64,000 nt of DNA, taken from positions 62,001 to 126,000 of the forward strand of contig NZ_BMTQ01000006.1 of NCBI RefSeq assembly GCF_014649755.1. Reading direction: 5' to 3'. Position numbers and translations under genes: made by a program. Shown here in pieces: positions 1-10,340 of the stretch; positions within the stretch are counted from its first letter, which is position 1; every line of letters begins with the position of its first letter. Under the pieces are notes generated by a model. It saw nothing but the letters and a program-made list of their open reading frames with translations, did not search any database and was not told where the DNA came from. Origin of the DNA: Streptomyces litmocidini (GTDB taxonomy: Bacteria; Actinomycetota; Actinomycetes; Streptomycetales; Streptomycetaceae).

Positions 1-2782
1 CCAGGGCACGATCGGTCTGCCCGGCCGCGAGCAGCTCCTGGACCAGGACGTCCATGACGTCGAACCGGTCCTCCCAGAGCTTCGCACCCCGCACGTGCTC
101 CTCGGCGGCACCGGGGGCGCCCGCCCGCACCAGGGCCCTCAGCGCCGGGCGGGCGAGCCCCGCCCGCGACCGGCGTTCCTCCGCCACCAGCCGCCACGCC
201 TCGTCGCCCCGGCCGCGGGCGGCGGCGGCGCGCACCCGGACCCCCACGGTTCCCGGGCCGTGGGTCGCCCCGCGAACCAGGCCGAGCACGAGGTCGGGGC
301 GGTCCGCGTCCGCCAGCGTCTCGGCCACCGTCCCCAGGGTTCGCCGCTGCTCGTCCCGCCGGGGCCTGCGGCTCGCGGCCTCGGTCGCCCGCAGCAGCCC
401 CGCCGCCCGCGCGTGGTGCCGCTCACCCGCCCTCGTCAGCGCGCGCGCCAGGACCACGGTGGCGGCAGGCGCCCAGACGGGGCCCGGCACGGCACGCTCC
501 GCCTCCTCGACGCGGCCCGCGCGGACCAGGGCGCGGATCCAGGCCTCGTTCACCCGGTGGCGTTCGGCCGCCGTCCAGTCGTGCGTCGCCGCCAGGTCGA
601 TCCGGTCGAGAGCGCCCGCCTCCGCCCAGGCGCGGCACACGTCCGCACAGCCCGCGTCCCGCCGGGGCCCGTCGAGGCCGAGCGCCAGCTCCCAGGAACG
701 CTCGGTCTCGCCCGTCCGCGCGAGGGCCGTGGCCAGCGCGCCGCGCAGCGATTCCCTCCAGTAGGGCAGGTCCTCGTACCGAGCGGCCAGTTCCTCGGCC
801 TCCGCGACCGCACCGGACTCCACCAGGAGGGACATCAGCAGCGGCGGGGTGTCGCGCTCCGTACCGAAGGGGAAACTCCAGGGTTCCGCCACGGCCTCGG
901 CGACGAGGGAGGCGGCCCTTTCCGCGCGGCCGGCGCGCCGCAGGACCGCAGCCGTGGCCAGCAGGCCGATGGCGCGGGCGACGCCGTCCGAGGACCGCGC
1001 GAACCCCTCCGCGTCGGCCACCCGTCCGGTCCCGGCGAGGCCGCCGCACGCGGCCGCGACGGCCGGCAACCTCCCCTGTGCGTCCGTCACCTCCGCGCAG
1101 AGCGCCAGCGCCCGCTCCGGTTCCCCCGCCCGGCACCACGCCTCGACGAGGCCGGGCAGGCAGGCGTTCCCGGGCGTCTGCCGGAGCGGCCGGAGGAACC
1201 GCCCCGGCGGCAGGGCCCGCCACAGCCGTTCGGCCCGCTCCAGCCGTCCGAGCGCGATCCACGCCTCGACCAGGTACCGCCCGACGGCCGGGTCGCTCTG
1301 CGGCAGCGCGGCATGGTCCCCGGCCTCCGCCGCGGTCATGTACGCGCGGGCCCGCTCGCCCTTCTCGTAGAGGACGGGCGCCACCCCGCACAGGGCCCGG
1401 GCGGCGGCCGACGGTTCGAGGCCGCGCGCCAGCGCGAGCGCCCGGTCGGGCTCGCCGAGCTCCGCCCAGGCGGCCGGCAGCTCGACCGGGACGTGCCCGT
1501 TCCGGTCCCGGAGCCCGGTGCGGCGCAGCGCGAGCCGCAGCAGCGTCCGCACCAGGTCCGGCCGGTCACCGCCCGCCAGGACGATCTCCCCGGCCACCCG
1601 TACCTCTCCGAGGGCCACCCCGTCCCCACCCGTCGCCGCGAGCAGCCGGTCGTGCCGTACGGCGTCCAGCGCGCAGCCCACGACCCCGTTCACGTCCCCG
1701 GCGGCCCGCAGCATCGGCACGTATCCGTGCAGCAGGTACTCCGGCGTCCCCTCCGGCCAGCCCCGCCGCCGCCAGTTCTCCGACCAGTCGCGCAGCACCG
1801 CCCGCCACCGGCCGAGTTCACGCTCCCCCAGCATCTCCCGTGCCCCGGCGGCCAGTTCCTCGTGCGCGAGCAGGTAGGAATCGCCGCGCACCGCGAACGT
1901 CCGGCCCGGCCCCGTCCGCAGAACGTCCCTGACCCGGAAGGGGACTTCGTCGGTCAGTTCCGCGAGGTCGTCCGCCGTCAGACCACCGCCCGCGGCCGTG
2001 AGCAGGGCGAGGAGGTCGTACGGGAGCCCGCCCGCCTCCAGGAGGTGCTTCAGCTCGCGTTCGGCCTCGACGCGGATCGCGCGGGCCTTCGGGGACGGGG
2101 CGAGGATCCGCACGATCGCGGGGTCCCGCAGGGGGTGGTCGTCGGGGACGTCGCCCGGGAGCGGCGGATTGAGGCGGCCGGAGACGACGACCGGCAGGTC
2201 GTACGGGAGCAGGGCGGCGATCGAGTGGGCGTCCGGGCCGGTGGTCACGCCCCGGTCCTCGTCCAGGCCGTCCACCAGGAGGACGAGGCGCTCGCCGCGC
2301 CCGGCGCAGACGCGGACGGCCGTCCGGTGGAGGCGCAGCAGATGGGCCTCCCTGGTCGCGGGGGTGAGCAGTGCGGGCAGTCCCTCGCCCGCCAGTTCGG
2401 CGAGCTGCTCGATGACGACCTCCGCGTACGCGGCGGCGTCGTTCTGGGCGGCCCGGCGGGCGGTGACGAAGAAGGGGACGATCCGCACCCCGGCCGGCGG
2501 GTTGAGGGCGAACCACGCCATCAGCGCCGACTTCCCCGCCCACGCGTCCGCCCGCCACCACTGGTATCCGCGTCCCGTCCGGCAGAAGGCGGCCAGTTCG
2601 GCCAGTTCCTCCTCCCGGTCGAGGAGTTCGGGCGGGGCGATCCTGCGGAGCTGTTCGCGGTAGGCCGAGGCGACCTCCGGCGCCGCCCCGGCCCCCACCC
2701 GGTTGCCGTCGCCGATCACCACGATTCCCGCGCCGTTGTCGACGCCGATCCCCCGCTCCACGCCCCCATGCTGCCAGGGCAT
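1..2782 (-). CDS. STAND-like P-loop ATPase with helical repeats (3' end beyond window)
   Basis: An open minus-strand frame runs from ATG 2782 (or GTG 2761, 7 codons later) through the window edge, so at least 927 residues are visible and the C-terminus is missing. Near residues 75-90 is a modified Walker A, WWRADAWAGKSAL, ending in GKS but with Ala in place of the first Gly. A Walker B-like stretch, LVLLVDGLDED, follows at about 166-176. The rest is Ala/Leu/Arg-rich with repeated helical pairs such as RAERLWRALPPG and RVEEAERAVPG, which look like TPR/SEL1-type repeats. STAND proteins are usually signalling or conflict NTPases. The target is unknown. GGCGGGG lies just before ATG 2782. Class confidence is moderate; the specific role is not assigned. 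Confidence 0.75.
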   Translation of the reverse strand, partial: MPWQHGGVERGIGVDNGAGIVVIGDGNRVGAGAAPEVASAYREQLRRIAPPELLDREEELAELAAFCRTGRGYQWWRADAWAGKSALMAWFALNPPAGVRIVPFFVTARRAAQNDAAAYAEVVIEQLAELAGEGLPALLTPATREAHLLRLHRTAVRVCAGRGERLVLLVDGLDEDRGVTTGPDAHSIAALLPYDLPVVVSGRLNPPLPGDVPDDHPLRDPAIVRILAPSPKARAIRVEAERELKHLLEAGGLPYDLLALLTAAGGGLTADDLAELTDEVPFRVRDVLRTGPGRTFAVRGDSYLLAHEELAAGAREMLGERELGRWRAVLRDWSENWRRRGWPEGTPEYLLHGYVPMLRAAGDVNGVVGCALDAVRHDRLLAATGGDGVALGEVRVAGEIVLAGGDRPDLVRTLLRLALRRTGLRDRNGHVPVELPAAWAELGEPDRALALARGLEPSAAARALCGVAPVLYEKGERARAYMTAAEAGDHAALPQSDPAVGRYLVEAWIALGRLERAERLWRALPPGRFLRPLRQTPGNACLPGLVEAWCRAGEPERALALCAEVTDAQGRLPAVAAACGGLAGTGRVADAEGFARSSDGVARAIGLLATAAVLRRAGRAERAASLVAEAVAEPWSFPFGTERDTPPLLMSLLVESGAVAEAEELAARYEDLPYWRESLRGALATALARTGETERSWELALGLDGPRRDAGCADVCRAWAEAGALDRIDLAATHDWTAAERHRVNEAWIRALVRAGRVEEAERAVPGPVWAPAATVVLARALTRAGERHHARAAGLLRATEAASRRPRRDEQRRTLGTVAETLADADRPDLVLGLVRGATHGPGTVGVRVRAAAARGRGDEAWRLVAEERRSRAGLARPALRALVRAGAPGAAEEHVRGAKLWEDRFDVMDVLVQELLAAGQTDRAL

Positions 2783-2834
2783 CCGCGCCCCGCCGACCTA
2801 GACTGGAAAGATCCCACCTGGGTCGGGAGGCGTC

Positions 2835-3536
2835 ATGACATTCGTGCAGATCATCGACTGCAGGACGAGCCGGGTCGACGACCTGAACCGGTTGATGGAC
2901 CGGTGGGTCGAGCAGACCAAGGGCAAGCGGACCGCGACGCACAGCATCGTCGGGAAGGACCGTTCCGACGCCTCGCACGTCGTGGAGATCGTCGAGTTCG
3001 CCTCGTACGACGTGGCCATGCGGAATTCGCAGCTCCCCGAGACCGACCGGATCTTCCGGGAGATGGTCGCGCTCTGTGACGAGATGCCGACCTTCACCGA
3101 TCTGGACGTGGTCCGGGACGAGCAGATGTTCAAGGCGGCGTCCCGCCGGTTCTTCGAGCTGCTCTCGGAGGCCGGGGAGCTCCCGCCGCTCGACGAGGTG
3201 TGCGCCGAGGGGTACCACTCCCACGATCCGAGCACGCCGAACGACTCGTACGGCATGGACGCGCTGCGGCGCGAGGCCGAGATGTGGCGGGCGGCCTTCG
3301 ACTTCGGCTTCACCGTCGAGGACCAGATCGCCGACGGCGACCGGGTCTGCACGCGCTGGACCTGGAACGGGACCCATGTCGGCGACTTCATGGGGCTCCA
3401 GCCGACCGGGATGGAGGCGAGCATGACCGGGATGCTCGTCCAGCGCTTCCGGGAGGACGGCAAGGCCGTCGAGGGCTGGTGGCAGTACGACCTGCTCGGG
3501 CTGATGGAGCAGCTCGGGGCCGTGGACGCCCCCTAG
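2835..3536 (+). CDS. SnoaL-like/ester cyclase protein with extra N-terminal domain
   Basis: A 233-residue cytosolic protein. Residues ~1-95 look like a small alpha/beta-barrel domain (MTFVQIIDCRTSR, VEIVEFASYDVAM). Residues ~105-230 resemble SnoaL-like polyketide cyclase/NTF2-fold proteins, with YHSHDPSTPNDSYGMDALR, TRWTWNGTHVGDFMGLQPTG and VEGWWQYDLLGLMEQLG. Many SnoaL-like proteins have no known reaction, so enzymatic function is unproven. The start is supported by GGGAGG six bases upstream, and a possible -10 TAGACT lies at 2798-2803. The gene is divergent from the STAND ATPase, with only about 50 bp between them, and ends at a shared bidirectional terminator facing groEL. Confidence 0.8.
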   Translation: MTFVQIIDCRTSRVDDLNRLMDRWVEQTKGKRTATHSIVGKDRSDASHVVEIVEFASYDVAMRNSQLPETDRIFREMVALCDEMPTFTDLDVVRDEQMFKAASRRFFELLSEAGELPPLDEVCAEGYHSHDPSTPNDSYGMDALRREAEMWRAAFDFGFTVEDQIADGDRVCTRWTWNGTHVGDFMGLQPTGMEASMTGMLVQRFREDGKAVEGWWQYDLLGLMEQLGAVDAP

Positions 3537-3559
3537 GGACGGGCCCCGGAAAGAGGTGG

Positions 3560-3590
3560 GCCCGGTGCTCCCGCGACGGGAGCACCGGGC
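3560..3590. terminator. bidirectional terminator hairpin
   Basis: A perfect 13-bp stem (GCCCGGTGCTCCC at 3560-3572 against 3578-3590) with a 5-base loop lies between the convergent SnoaL-like gene and groEL. There is no U-tract, as is usual for Streptomyces terminators. Confidence 0.85.
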
Positions 3591-3611
3591 CTCAGCCGTT
3601 GATCAGCTGCC

Positions 3612-5249
<1,638 letters not shown>

Positions 5250-5359
5250 TCAGCCCTCTCGGATTCGGGTGGAACGAACCGCGCCCCGGGGCGCCTGGGA
5301 AAGGGGCCTCGGGGCGCAGCTCAAAGCATCTGCTTCAGGTACTTCGGTACTTCGGAGAA

Positions 5360-5668
5360 TTACTTCTCGACGATCGCGAGCACGTCGCGGGCCGAGAGGA
5401 CGAGGTACTCCTCGCCGTTGTACTTCACCTCGGTGCCGCCGTACTTGCTGTACAGCACGATGTCGCCGGTCTTGACGTCGAGCGGCAGACGCTCGCCGTT
5501 CTCGAAGCGGCCCGGGCCCACGGCCAGGACGACGCCCTCCTGGGGCTTCTCCTTGGCGGTGTCCGGAATGACCAGGCCAGAGGCGGTGGTCTGCTCGGCG
5601 TCGAGCGGCTGGACCACGATGCGGTCCTCGAGCGGCTTGATGGCAACCTTGGAGCTGGTGGTCGTCAC
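5360..5668 (-). CDS. groES: co-chaperonin GroES (10 kDa)
   Basis: The 102-residue protein forms the heptameric lid of GroEL. The family core is plain: [19 protein letters not shown], the mobile-loop region [19 protein letters not shown], and the C-terminal [21 protein letters not shown]. The GTG 5668 start follows a strong GGGGGAGG Shine-Dalgarno. It is the first gene of the groES-groEL1 operon. The promoter and two CIRCE elements lie 100-175 bp upstream, so control by the HrcA repressor is expected. The 119-bp gap to groEL holds a GC-rich self-complementary stretch near 5281-5294. Confidence 0.98.
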   Translation of the reverse strand: MTTTSSKVAIKPLEDRIVVQPLDAEQTTASGLVIPDTAKEKPQEGVVLAVGPGRFENGERLPLDVKTGDIVLYSKYGGTEVKYNGEEYLVLSARDVLAIVEK

Positions 5669-5767
5669 GATCCGACCTCCCCCTTCGGAGATCTCACGGG
5701 GTTAACTGTCTGAGGTGGCGACCAGGTGGATCCGTCGTCGCGGGTGCCGGACCTGCCCGTCGCTGTG

Positions 5768-5794
5768 TTGGCACTCTCCGGTGGGGAGTGCCAG
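5768..5794 (-). promoter_or_regulatory. CIRCE operator 2 (HrcA site), downstream of start point
   Basis: TTGGCACTC-N9-GAGTGCCAG is close to the consensus TTAGCACTC-N9-GAGTGCTAA. It lies just downstream of the predicted groES start point, where bound HrcA would block transcription. Confidence 0.92.
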
Positions 5795-5799
5795 AGCCG

Positions 5800-5829
5800 A
5801 GACTATGACCGCGGTTAGCACTCGGTCAA
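5800..5829 (-). promoter_or_regulatory. groES-groEL1 vegetative promoter
   Basis: On the minus strand TTGACC (5829-5824) and TAGTCT (5805-5800) are separated by 18 bp, a good principal-sigma promoter. The -35 box lies inside the spacer of the upstream CIRCE. Confidence 0.75.
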
Positions 5830-5841
5830 GCGGAGTGCCAA
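5815..5841 (-). promoter_or_regulatory. CIRCE operator 1 (HrcA site), overlapping the -35 box
   Basis: TTAGCACTC-N9-GAGTGCCAA matches the CIRCE consensus at all but one base. It overlaps the groES -35 and also the last codons and stop of the upstream lipoprotein gene. Confidence 0.95.
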
Positions 5842-6102
5842 TTCATCGCTCCGTGGCGTGACGATCCGCGTGACCGTGCGGGGCGCCCGGGCCTCTTCGC
5901 AGCGCTCGGCGTCGACCGCGGCCCGTACGTGCTGGACCGGCGAGGGGCGGGGGTGCACCCGTTCCGCCGCCTTCCGGCCGAGCCGTTCGATGGGGTCGAC
6001 CGAGGAGGCGCAGGCGGGGAGGGCGAGGAGCGCGCCGGTCACGGCGAGGGCGGCGACCCACCTCGTACGCGGTCCGCGAGTCGCACGCGGTCCTCGGGTC
6101 AT
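5815..6102 (-). CDS. small putative lipoprotein
   Basis: A 95-residue product starts MTRGPRATRGPRTRW, then has a hydrophobic stretch AALAVTGALLALPAC with a lipobox ending at Cys ~29. This predicts export and lipid anchoring. The mature part, about 65 residues, is charged and has no domain I recognise. ATG 6102 overlaps the TGA of the upstream deacetylase gene (ATGA), so the two are translationally coupled and may act together at the cell surface. The last nine codons and the TAA stop lie within the upstream CIRCE of groES. Confidence 0.75.
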   Translation of the reverse strand: MTRGPRATRGPRTRWVAALAVTGALLALPACASSVDPIERLGRKAAERVHPRPSPVQHVRAAVDAERCEEARAPRTVTRIVTPRSDELALRLTEC

Positions 6103-7019
6103 ACGTAGTCCTCGAGTTTCGCCACCGCGTACCCCTTGGACGTGATCACGTTCATCACACGGCGGATCATGTCCGGCATGGTGCCCTTCCAGTCCTCCTT
6201 GCCGCGGAAATGGGTGAGCACGATGTCGCCGGGGTGCAGGTCCCGGTCCCACTCGCGCCATTCCATGTGGTCGGGGAAGGCCTCGGCGGCCCAGAGCGGG
6301 ACGGCCTTGACGCCGCAGCTCCTGGCCGCGCGCAGGGTGTCCTCGTTGTAGTTGCCGTACGGCGGGCGGAAGAGCGGGGGCCGCTTGCCGAACTGCTTCT
6401 GGATGACGTCCTGCATGCCGCAGATCTCGCGCTTCTGTTCGCCGTACGAGAGGGCGGGCAGGTAGCGGTGGTGGAGGGTGTGGTTGTGCAGGGAGACGCC
6501 GGCCTCCTGCGACTTCTGCATCCTCGCGAAGTAGCCGTAGTCGTCCTTGACGACGTAGTCGCTGAGGAAGGCGCTGTAGGGGATCCGCAGCTCCTTCATC
6601 ATCGTGAGCAGCCGGGGGTCCTTCTCCGCGCCGTCGTCGATCGTCAGGAAGACGACCTTCTGCTTGGTCGGCACGGTGGTGAAGACGGGCGGGAGGCCCT
6701 CGCCGTCCGTCTCGAAGCCCTTGCGGGTGGTGATCTTCGGCTTGACGGCGGGTGGGGCGGGGGCTTCGAGCGGGGGTTGGGCGAGGCCCCACTTCTTGGC
6801 GGCGAGCACGCGGGCGGCGCGCTGCGCGCGGACCCGTTCGACGTACGCGGTGAGGGCTCCGGCCGCCGGGGCCTGCTGTCCGGCGGCGGGGGCGGGCGCG
6901 GGTGCGCCGCGCTCGGGTGCGGCGCCGCCGGAGCAGGCCGTGGCGGCGGAGGCGAGGGCGGCCACGGCGAGCGCCGCCCCGAGTGTCCGACGGGGGCGGT
7001 GCGCGCCTTTTGCCATCAT
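6099..7019 (-). CDS. NodB-type polysaccharide deacetylase lipoprotein
   Basis: About 306 residues from ATG 7019 (alternative ATG 7016), with AAAGGA five bases upstream. The N-terminus MMAKGAHRPRRTLGAALAVA leads to a lipobox ending SAATAC. The NodB/CE4 motifs are present: VVFLTIDDGAEKDP (metal/acid residues), HNHTLHH (metal-binding His-x3-His), FRPPYGNYNE and PGDIVLTHFRG. Such enzymes remove N-acetyl groups from peptidoglycan, chitin or other surface glycans; the substrate cannot be read from sequence. A paralogue is encoded at 10841-11689. The gene is coupled to the small lipoprotein downstream. Confidence 0.9.
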   Translation of the reverse strand: MMAKGAHRPRRTLGAALAVAALASAATACSGGAAPERGAPAPAPAAGQQAPAAGALTAYVERVRAQRAARVLAAKKWGLAQPPLEAPAPPAVKPKITTRKGFETDGEGLPPVFTTVPTKQKVVFLTIDDGAEKDPRLLTMMKELRIPYSAFLSDYVVKDDYGYFARMQKSQEAGVSLHNHTLHHRYLPALSYGEQKREICGMQDVIQKQFGKRPPLFRPPYGNYNEDTLRAARSCGVKAVPLWAAEAFPDHMEWREWDRDLHPGDIVLTHFRGKEDWKGTMPDMIRRVMNVITSKGYAVAKLEDYV

Positions 7020-7146
7020 CTGGTCCTTTTGTCGTACGAGCTGCATGGCGCCGCATCCTGTCAGCGCGAGAGCTCCTTCCGGGCCGCGACACCGCCGTAC
7101 CGCACCCGCCGTCCCCCGGCCGGCCCACAGCCCCACAGGCCCCAGA

Positions 7147-8337
7147 ATGGGACGGGTGACCGACCTCGCCTCCTTCGCCGCCCTGCTCGCCCCCGAGGGG
7201 CAGGCGCTCCTCGCCGCCCTGCGCGACTACGACCCCGCCCAGGAGCTGGCGGTCGCCTCCCGGCTGCGCCGCGACCACCCCGCCGAACTCGTCACCGCGG
7301 CCCTCGGCCAGGCGCGGCTGCGACAGCGGGCGGTGGCGAAGTTCGGCGCCGAGGACGCGTACCGGATGTACTTCACGCCCCACGGCGTCGAACAGTCGAC
7401 CCGCGCCTCGGTCGGCACGTACCGGGCGGCCCGGCTGAAGGCCCTCGGCGTCGGCGGCGTCGCGGACCTCTGCTCCGGGATCGGCGGCGACGCGATCGCG
7501 CTGGCCCGCGCCGGGATCTCCGTCCTCGCCGTCGACCGGGACCCGCTGACCGCCGAGGTGGTCCGGGCCAACGCGGCGGCGCTCGGCCTCGCGGAGCTGA
7601 TCGAGGTCCGGTGCGCGGACGTGACCGGGATCGACACGAGCCCGTACGACGCGGTCTTCGTGGACCCGGCGCGGCGCGGCGGCCGGGGCAGGATCTTCGA
7701 CCCCGAGGCGTACTCCCCGCCGCTCTCCTGGGCGGTCGACGCGGCCCGCCGGGCGCCGCACGCCGCGCTGAAGGTGGCGCCGGGCATCCCGCACGAGGCC
7801 GTGCCCGAGGAGGCCGAGGCCGAGTGGATCTCGGACGGCGGGGACGTGAAGGAGGCCGTGCTCTGGTTCGGCACGGAGCCGGGCGCCCGCCGGGCCACGC
7901 TGCTGCCCTCCGGCGCCGGGCTCACCGGCCGGGGGCTGCCCGATCCGGCGGTGCGCCCGGTCGGCCGCTACCTGTACGAGCCGGACGGCGCCGTGATCCG
8001 CGCGCACCTCGTCGCCGAGGTCGCCCAGGAGCTGGACGGCGGCCTGATCGACGAGACGATCGCGTACATCACGGCGGACGCCCTCGTCCCCACGCCGTAC
8101 GCCGCCGCCTACGAGATCACCGACGAACTCCCCTTCAACCTCAAGAAGTTGAAGGCCCTGTTGCGGGAGCGCGAGGTCGGCACCCTCACCGTGAAGAAGC
8201 GCGGCTCGGCGGTCGAACCCGAGGAGATCCGCCGCAAGGTGAAGCCGAAGGGCCCCAACGCCGCGACGGTACTGCTCACTCGGGTCGCGGGAGCCCCGAC
8301 GATGCTGATCGGCCGGCCGGCGGGCGGGGGGCGGTGA
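7147..8337 (+). CDS. class I SAM-dependent methyltransferase with THUMP-like C-terminus
   Basis: The 396-residue protein has an N-terminal helical part, then a Rossmann methyltransferase core with the SAM-binding motif VADLCSGIGGDAIALA (~residues 108-123), an acidic AVDRDP after it, and FVDPARRGGRGR in the motif IV position. The C-terminal TVKKRGSAVEPEEIRRK resembles the THUMP-like domain of this actinobacterial family. Relatives are thought to modify RNA, but the target is not established. ATG 7147 is about 130 bp from the divergent deacetylase gene. The 3' end overlaps the convergent membrane-protein gene by 62 bp. Confidence 0.85.
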   Translation: MGRVTDLASFAALLAPEGQALLAALRDYDPAQELAVASRLRRDHPAELVTAALGQARLRQRAVAKFGAEDAYRMYFTPHGVEQSTRASVGTYRAARLKALGVGGVADLCSGIGGDAIALARAGISVLAVDRDPLTAEVVRANAAALGLAELIEVRCADVTGIDTSPYDAVFVDPARRGGRGRIFDPEAYSPPLSWAVDAARRAPHAALKVAPGIPHEAVPEEAEAEWISDGGDVKEAVLWFGTEPGARRATLLPSGAGLTGRGLPDPAVRPVGRYLYEPDGAVIRAHLVAEVAQELDGGLIDETIAYITADALVPTPYAAAYEITDELPFNLKKLKALLREREVGTLTVKKRGSAVEPEEIRRKVKPKGPNAATVLLTRVAGAPTMLIGRPAGGGR

Positions 8338-8941
8338 GCCGCACCGCGAGGCGGTAGTGGCCGACGGCCTTCGCCAGGCCGGTCAGCCCCGTGACCCAGA
8401 GGATCAGGGCGATGCCCATGCCGTACGCGACCAGGCCGTAGCCGTCGTCGCGGCCGGCGCCCGCCGGGACCGCGAAGCCCAGCCAGAGGCCGGTCCCGCA
8501 CATCACGAACGACAGCAGCATCCAGCAGGCGCTGAGGACGGGGGCGCGCAGCCGGGCGTCCGTCGGACCGTGCCGGTCGAGGGCCGCCCACAGCGCGAGG
8601 CGCTCACGGACGGTCCGGTCGCGCCGCAGGCCGCGGACGGTCAGCCACACGGCCGGGACGAGGATCCCGACGCCGAGGGCCGCCGCGAAGACCCCGGTCA
8701 CCATCGTCACCGGGTCGGTGAACGGCGCGCCGATCGCGATGAGCAGCACGCCGATCAGCGACCAGCCCAGTGCGAGCAGGAGGAACCGGAGCAGGAACAG
8801 CGCGAGCCGCCCGCCGCCGAGCAGCCGCCTGCCGAGTTCGTCGAGCGCCAGCGCCCGGTCGGCGAGCCGCGCCTCCCGGTCGGGCCAGCTCTGGAGTTCG
8901 GCCGGCGGGGGCGGCGGGGGGAGCGGGGTACGCGGGGACAT
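8276..8941 (-). CDS. four-helix membrane protein, unknown function
   Basis: A 221-residue protein starting MSPRTPLPPPPPPAELQSW, with a cytosolic Pro-rich N-terminus and a short coiled segment (REARLADRALALDELGRR). Four hydrophobic segments follow: LALFLLRFLLLALGWSLIGV, VTGVFAAALGVGILVPAVWL, VLSACWMLLSFVMCGTGLWL and GMGIALILWVTGLTGLA. I recognise no domain. ATG 8941 was chosen over an upstream in-frame start because the extra 14 residues look non-conserved. The stop lies 62 bp inside the convergent methyltransferase gene. Confidence 0.75.
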   Translation of the reverse strand: MSPRTPLPPPPPPAELQSWPDREARLADRALALDELGRRLLGGGRLALFLLRFLLLALGWSLIGVLLIAIGAPFTDPVTMVTGVFAAALGVGILVPAVWLTVRGLRRDRTVRERLALWAALDRHGPTDARLRAPVLSACWMLLSFVMCGTGLWLGFAVPAGAGRDDGYGLVAYGMGIALILWVTGLTGLAKAVGHYRLAVRLTAPRPPAGRSASSGLPRPE

Positions 8942-9064
8942 GTCCAGCACCCTAAGGCGCGCCCCGCCGAGCCCGCCGGACACCCCCCGGCACCTCCTCC
9001 GCGCGGGCTCCCGTCACCGCACGCGCATCCCCTGCGCCCCGCCCCCCCTACGCCCCCGACTCCC

Positions 9065-10315
9065 CTACGCCCCGCCCGGCTTCCGGGCCCGCCCGAGCAG
9101 CAGTTCCCGTTCGCTCTCGTTCCTCGTGAGCGCGGCGGCGCGTGCGAACTCCGCGCGGGCCTCCTCCGTCCGGCCGAGGCGGACGAGCAGGTCGCCGCGG
9201 ACGCTCGGGAGCAAGTGGTAGCGGGCGAGGGACGGTTCGTCGGCGAGGGCGTCGACGAGGGCGAGGGCCGCGGCGGGGCCCTCGGTCATCGAGACGGCGA
9301 CCGCGCGGTTCAGTTCGACCACCGGGGAGGGCGCGAGGGCGCCGAGCCGTCCGTAGAGCGCGGCGATGGTCGCCCAGTCCGTCTCCTCGTACGAGGCGGC
9401 CCGCGCGTGGCAGGCGGCGATCGCGGCCTGGAGGGCGTACGGCCCGTAGGCGCGGCCGTCCCCGGCGCGGGCGAGGGCCGCGTACCCGCGGCGCACGAGG
9501 AGACGGTTCCAGCGGCTGCGGTTCTGGTCGGCGAGGAGCACCGGCCGCCCGTCGGGGCCGGTGCGGGCGGGGGTGCGGGAGGCCTGCAGTTCGAGGAGCG
9601 CGCAGAGGCCGTGCACCTCGCTCTCCCCCGGCATCAGGGCGGCCAGGCCCCGGGCGAGCCGCAGGGCGTCCTCGCACGGGCCGGGGCGGAGCAGGTCGTC
9701 GCCGGCGGTCGCCGCGTACCCCTCGTTGAAGATCAGGTAGACGACCTCCAGGACGGAGCCGAGGCGGGCCGTGCGCTCCTCCCCGTACGGCACCTCGAAC
9801 TCCACGCCCGCCTTCGCGAGCGTCCGCTTGGCGCGGGTGATCCGCGCCGCGACCGTCGCCTCGGACACGAGGAACGCGCGGGCGATCTCGTCCGTCCGGA
9901 GCCCGCCGACGAGCCGCAGGGTGAGCGCCGCGCGGGCGTCGGCGGAGAGCACCGGGTGGCAGGTGGTGAAGACGAGCCGGAGCACGTCGTCGTCGATGTC
10001 GCCGGGGCCGGACGGCTCGGGGTCGTACGCCGCCTCGCCGAGGTCGAGCGTCCGGCCCACCTCGGCGAGCTTCCCGGCGTACGTCTCGCGGCGCCGCACG
10101 AGGTCGACGGCGCGGTGCTTCGCGGCGGCCGTCAGCCAGGCTCCCGGGTTGCCCGGGACGCCCGACCGCGGCCACTGCTCCAGCGCGGAGACGAGCGCGT
10201 CCTGCGCGAGCTCCTCGGCGATGCCGACGTCCCGGACGATCCGCGTCACCGTGGCGATGATCCGCGCCGACTCCATCCGGAAGACCGTCTCCAGCGTGCT
10301 CTCCACCACCGTCAC
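9065..10315 (-). CDS. ECF sigma factor of the ECF42 type (sigma plus TPR-like C-terminus)
   Basis: A 416-residue protein, long for an ECF sigma factor. Region 2 is at ~15-80 (ESARIIATVTRIVRDVGIAEE, AQDALVSALEQWP, AKHRAVDLVRRRE). Region 4 follows (LVGGLRTDEIARAFLVSEAT, AARITRAKRTL). A long helical C-terminal half contains the family signatures VYLIFNEGYAA and ELNRAVAVSM. ECF42 factors are encoded beside DGPF/YCII proteins, as here (10341-10706, 25 bp upstream). They control small oxidoreductase or stress regulons and have no classical anti-sigma partner. GTG 10315 is the likely start. A paralogous pair lies at 49638-51274. Confidence 0.9.
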   Translation of the reverse strand: MTVVESTLETVFRMESARIIATVTRIVRDVGIAEELAQDALVSALEQWPRSGVPGNPGAWLTAAAKHRAVDLVRRRETYAGKLAEVGRTLDLGEAAYDPEPSGPGDIDDDVLRLVFTTCHPVLSADARAALTLRLVGGLRTDEIARAFLVSEATVAARITRAKRTLAKAGVEFEVPYGEERTARLGSVLEVVYLIFNEGYAATAGDDLLRPGPCEDALRLARGLAALMPGESEVHGLCALLELQASRTPARTGPDGRPVLLADQNRSRWNRLLVRRGYAALARAGDGRAYGPYALQAAIAACHARAASYEETDWATIAALYGRLGALAPSPVVELNRAVAVSMTEGPAAALALVDALADEPSLARYHLLPSVRGDLLVRLGRTEEARAEFARAAALTRNESERELLLGRARKPGGA

Positions 10316-10340
10316 GTCTCACATGACAGCACAGTGCGGG

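Noticed and set aside
95..3079. A long plus-strand open frame antisense to the STAND ATPase gene.
   Set aside because: Composition is Arg/Pro/Gly-rich with no domain. It is the usual antisense artefact of high-GC codon bias, and the minus strand encodes a coherent ATPase.
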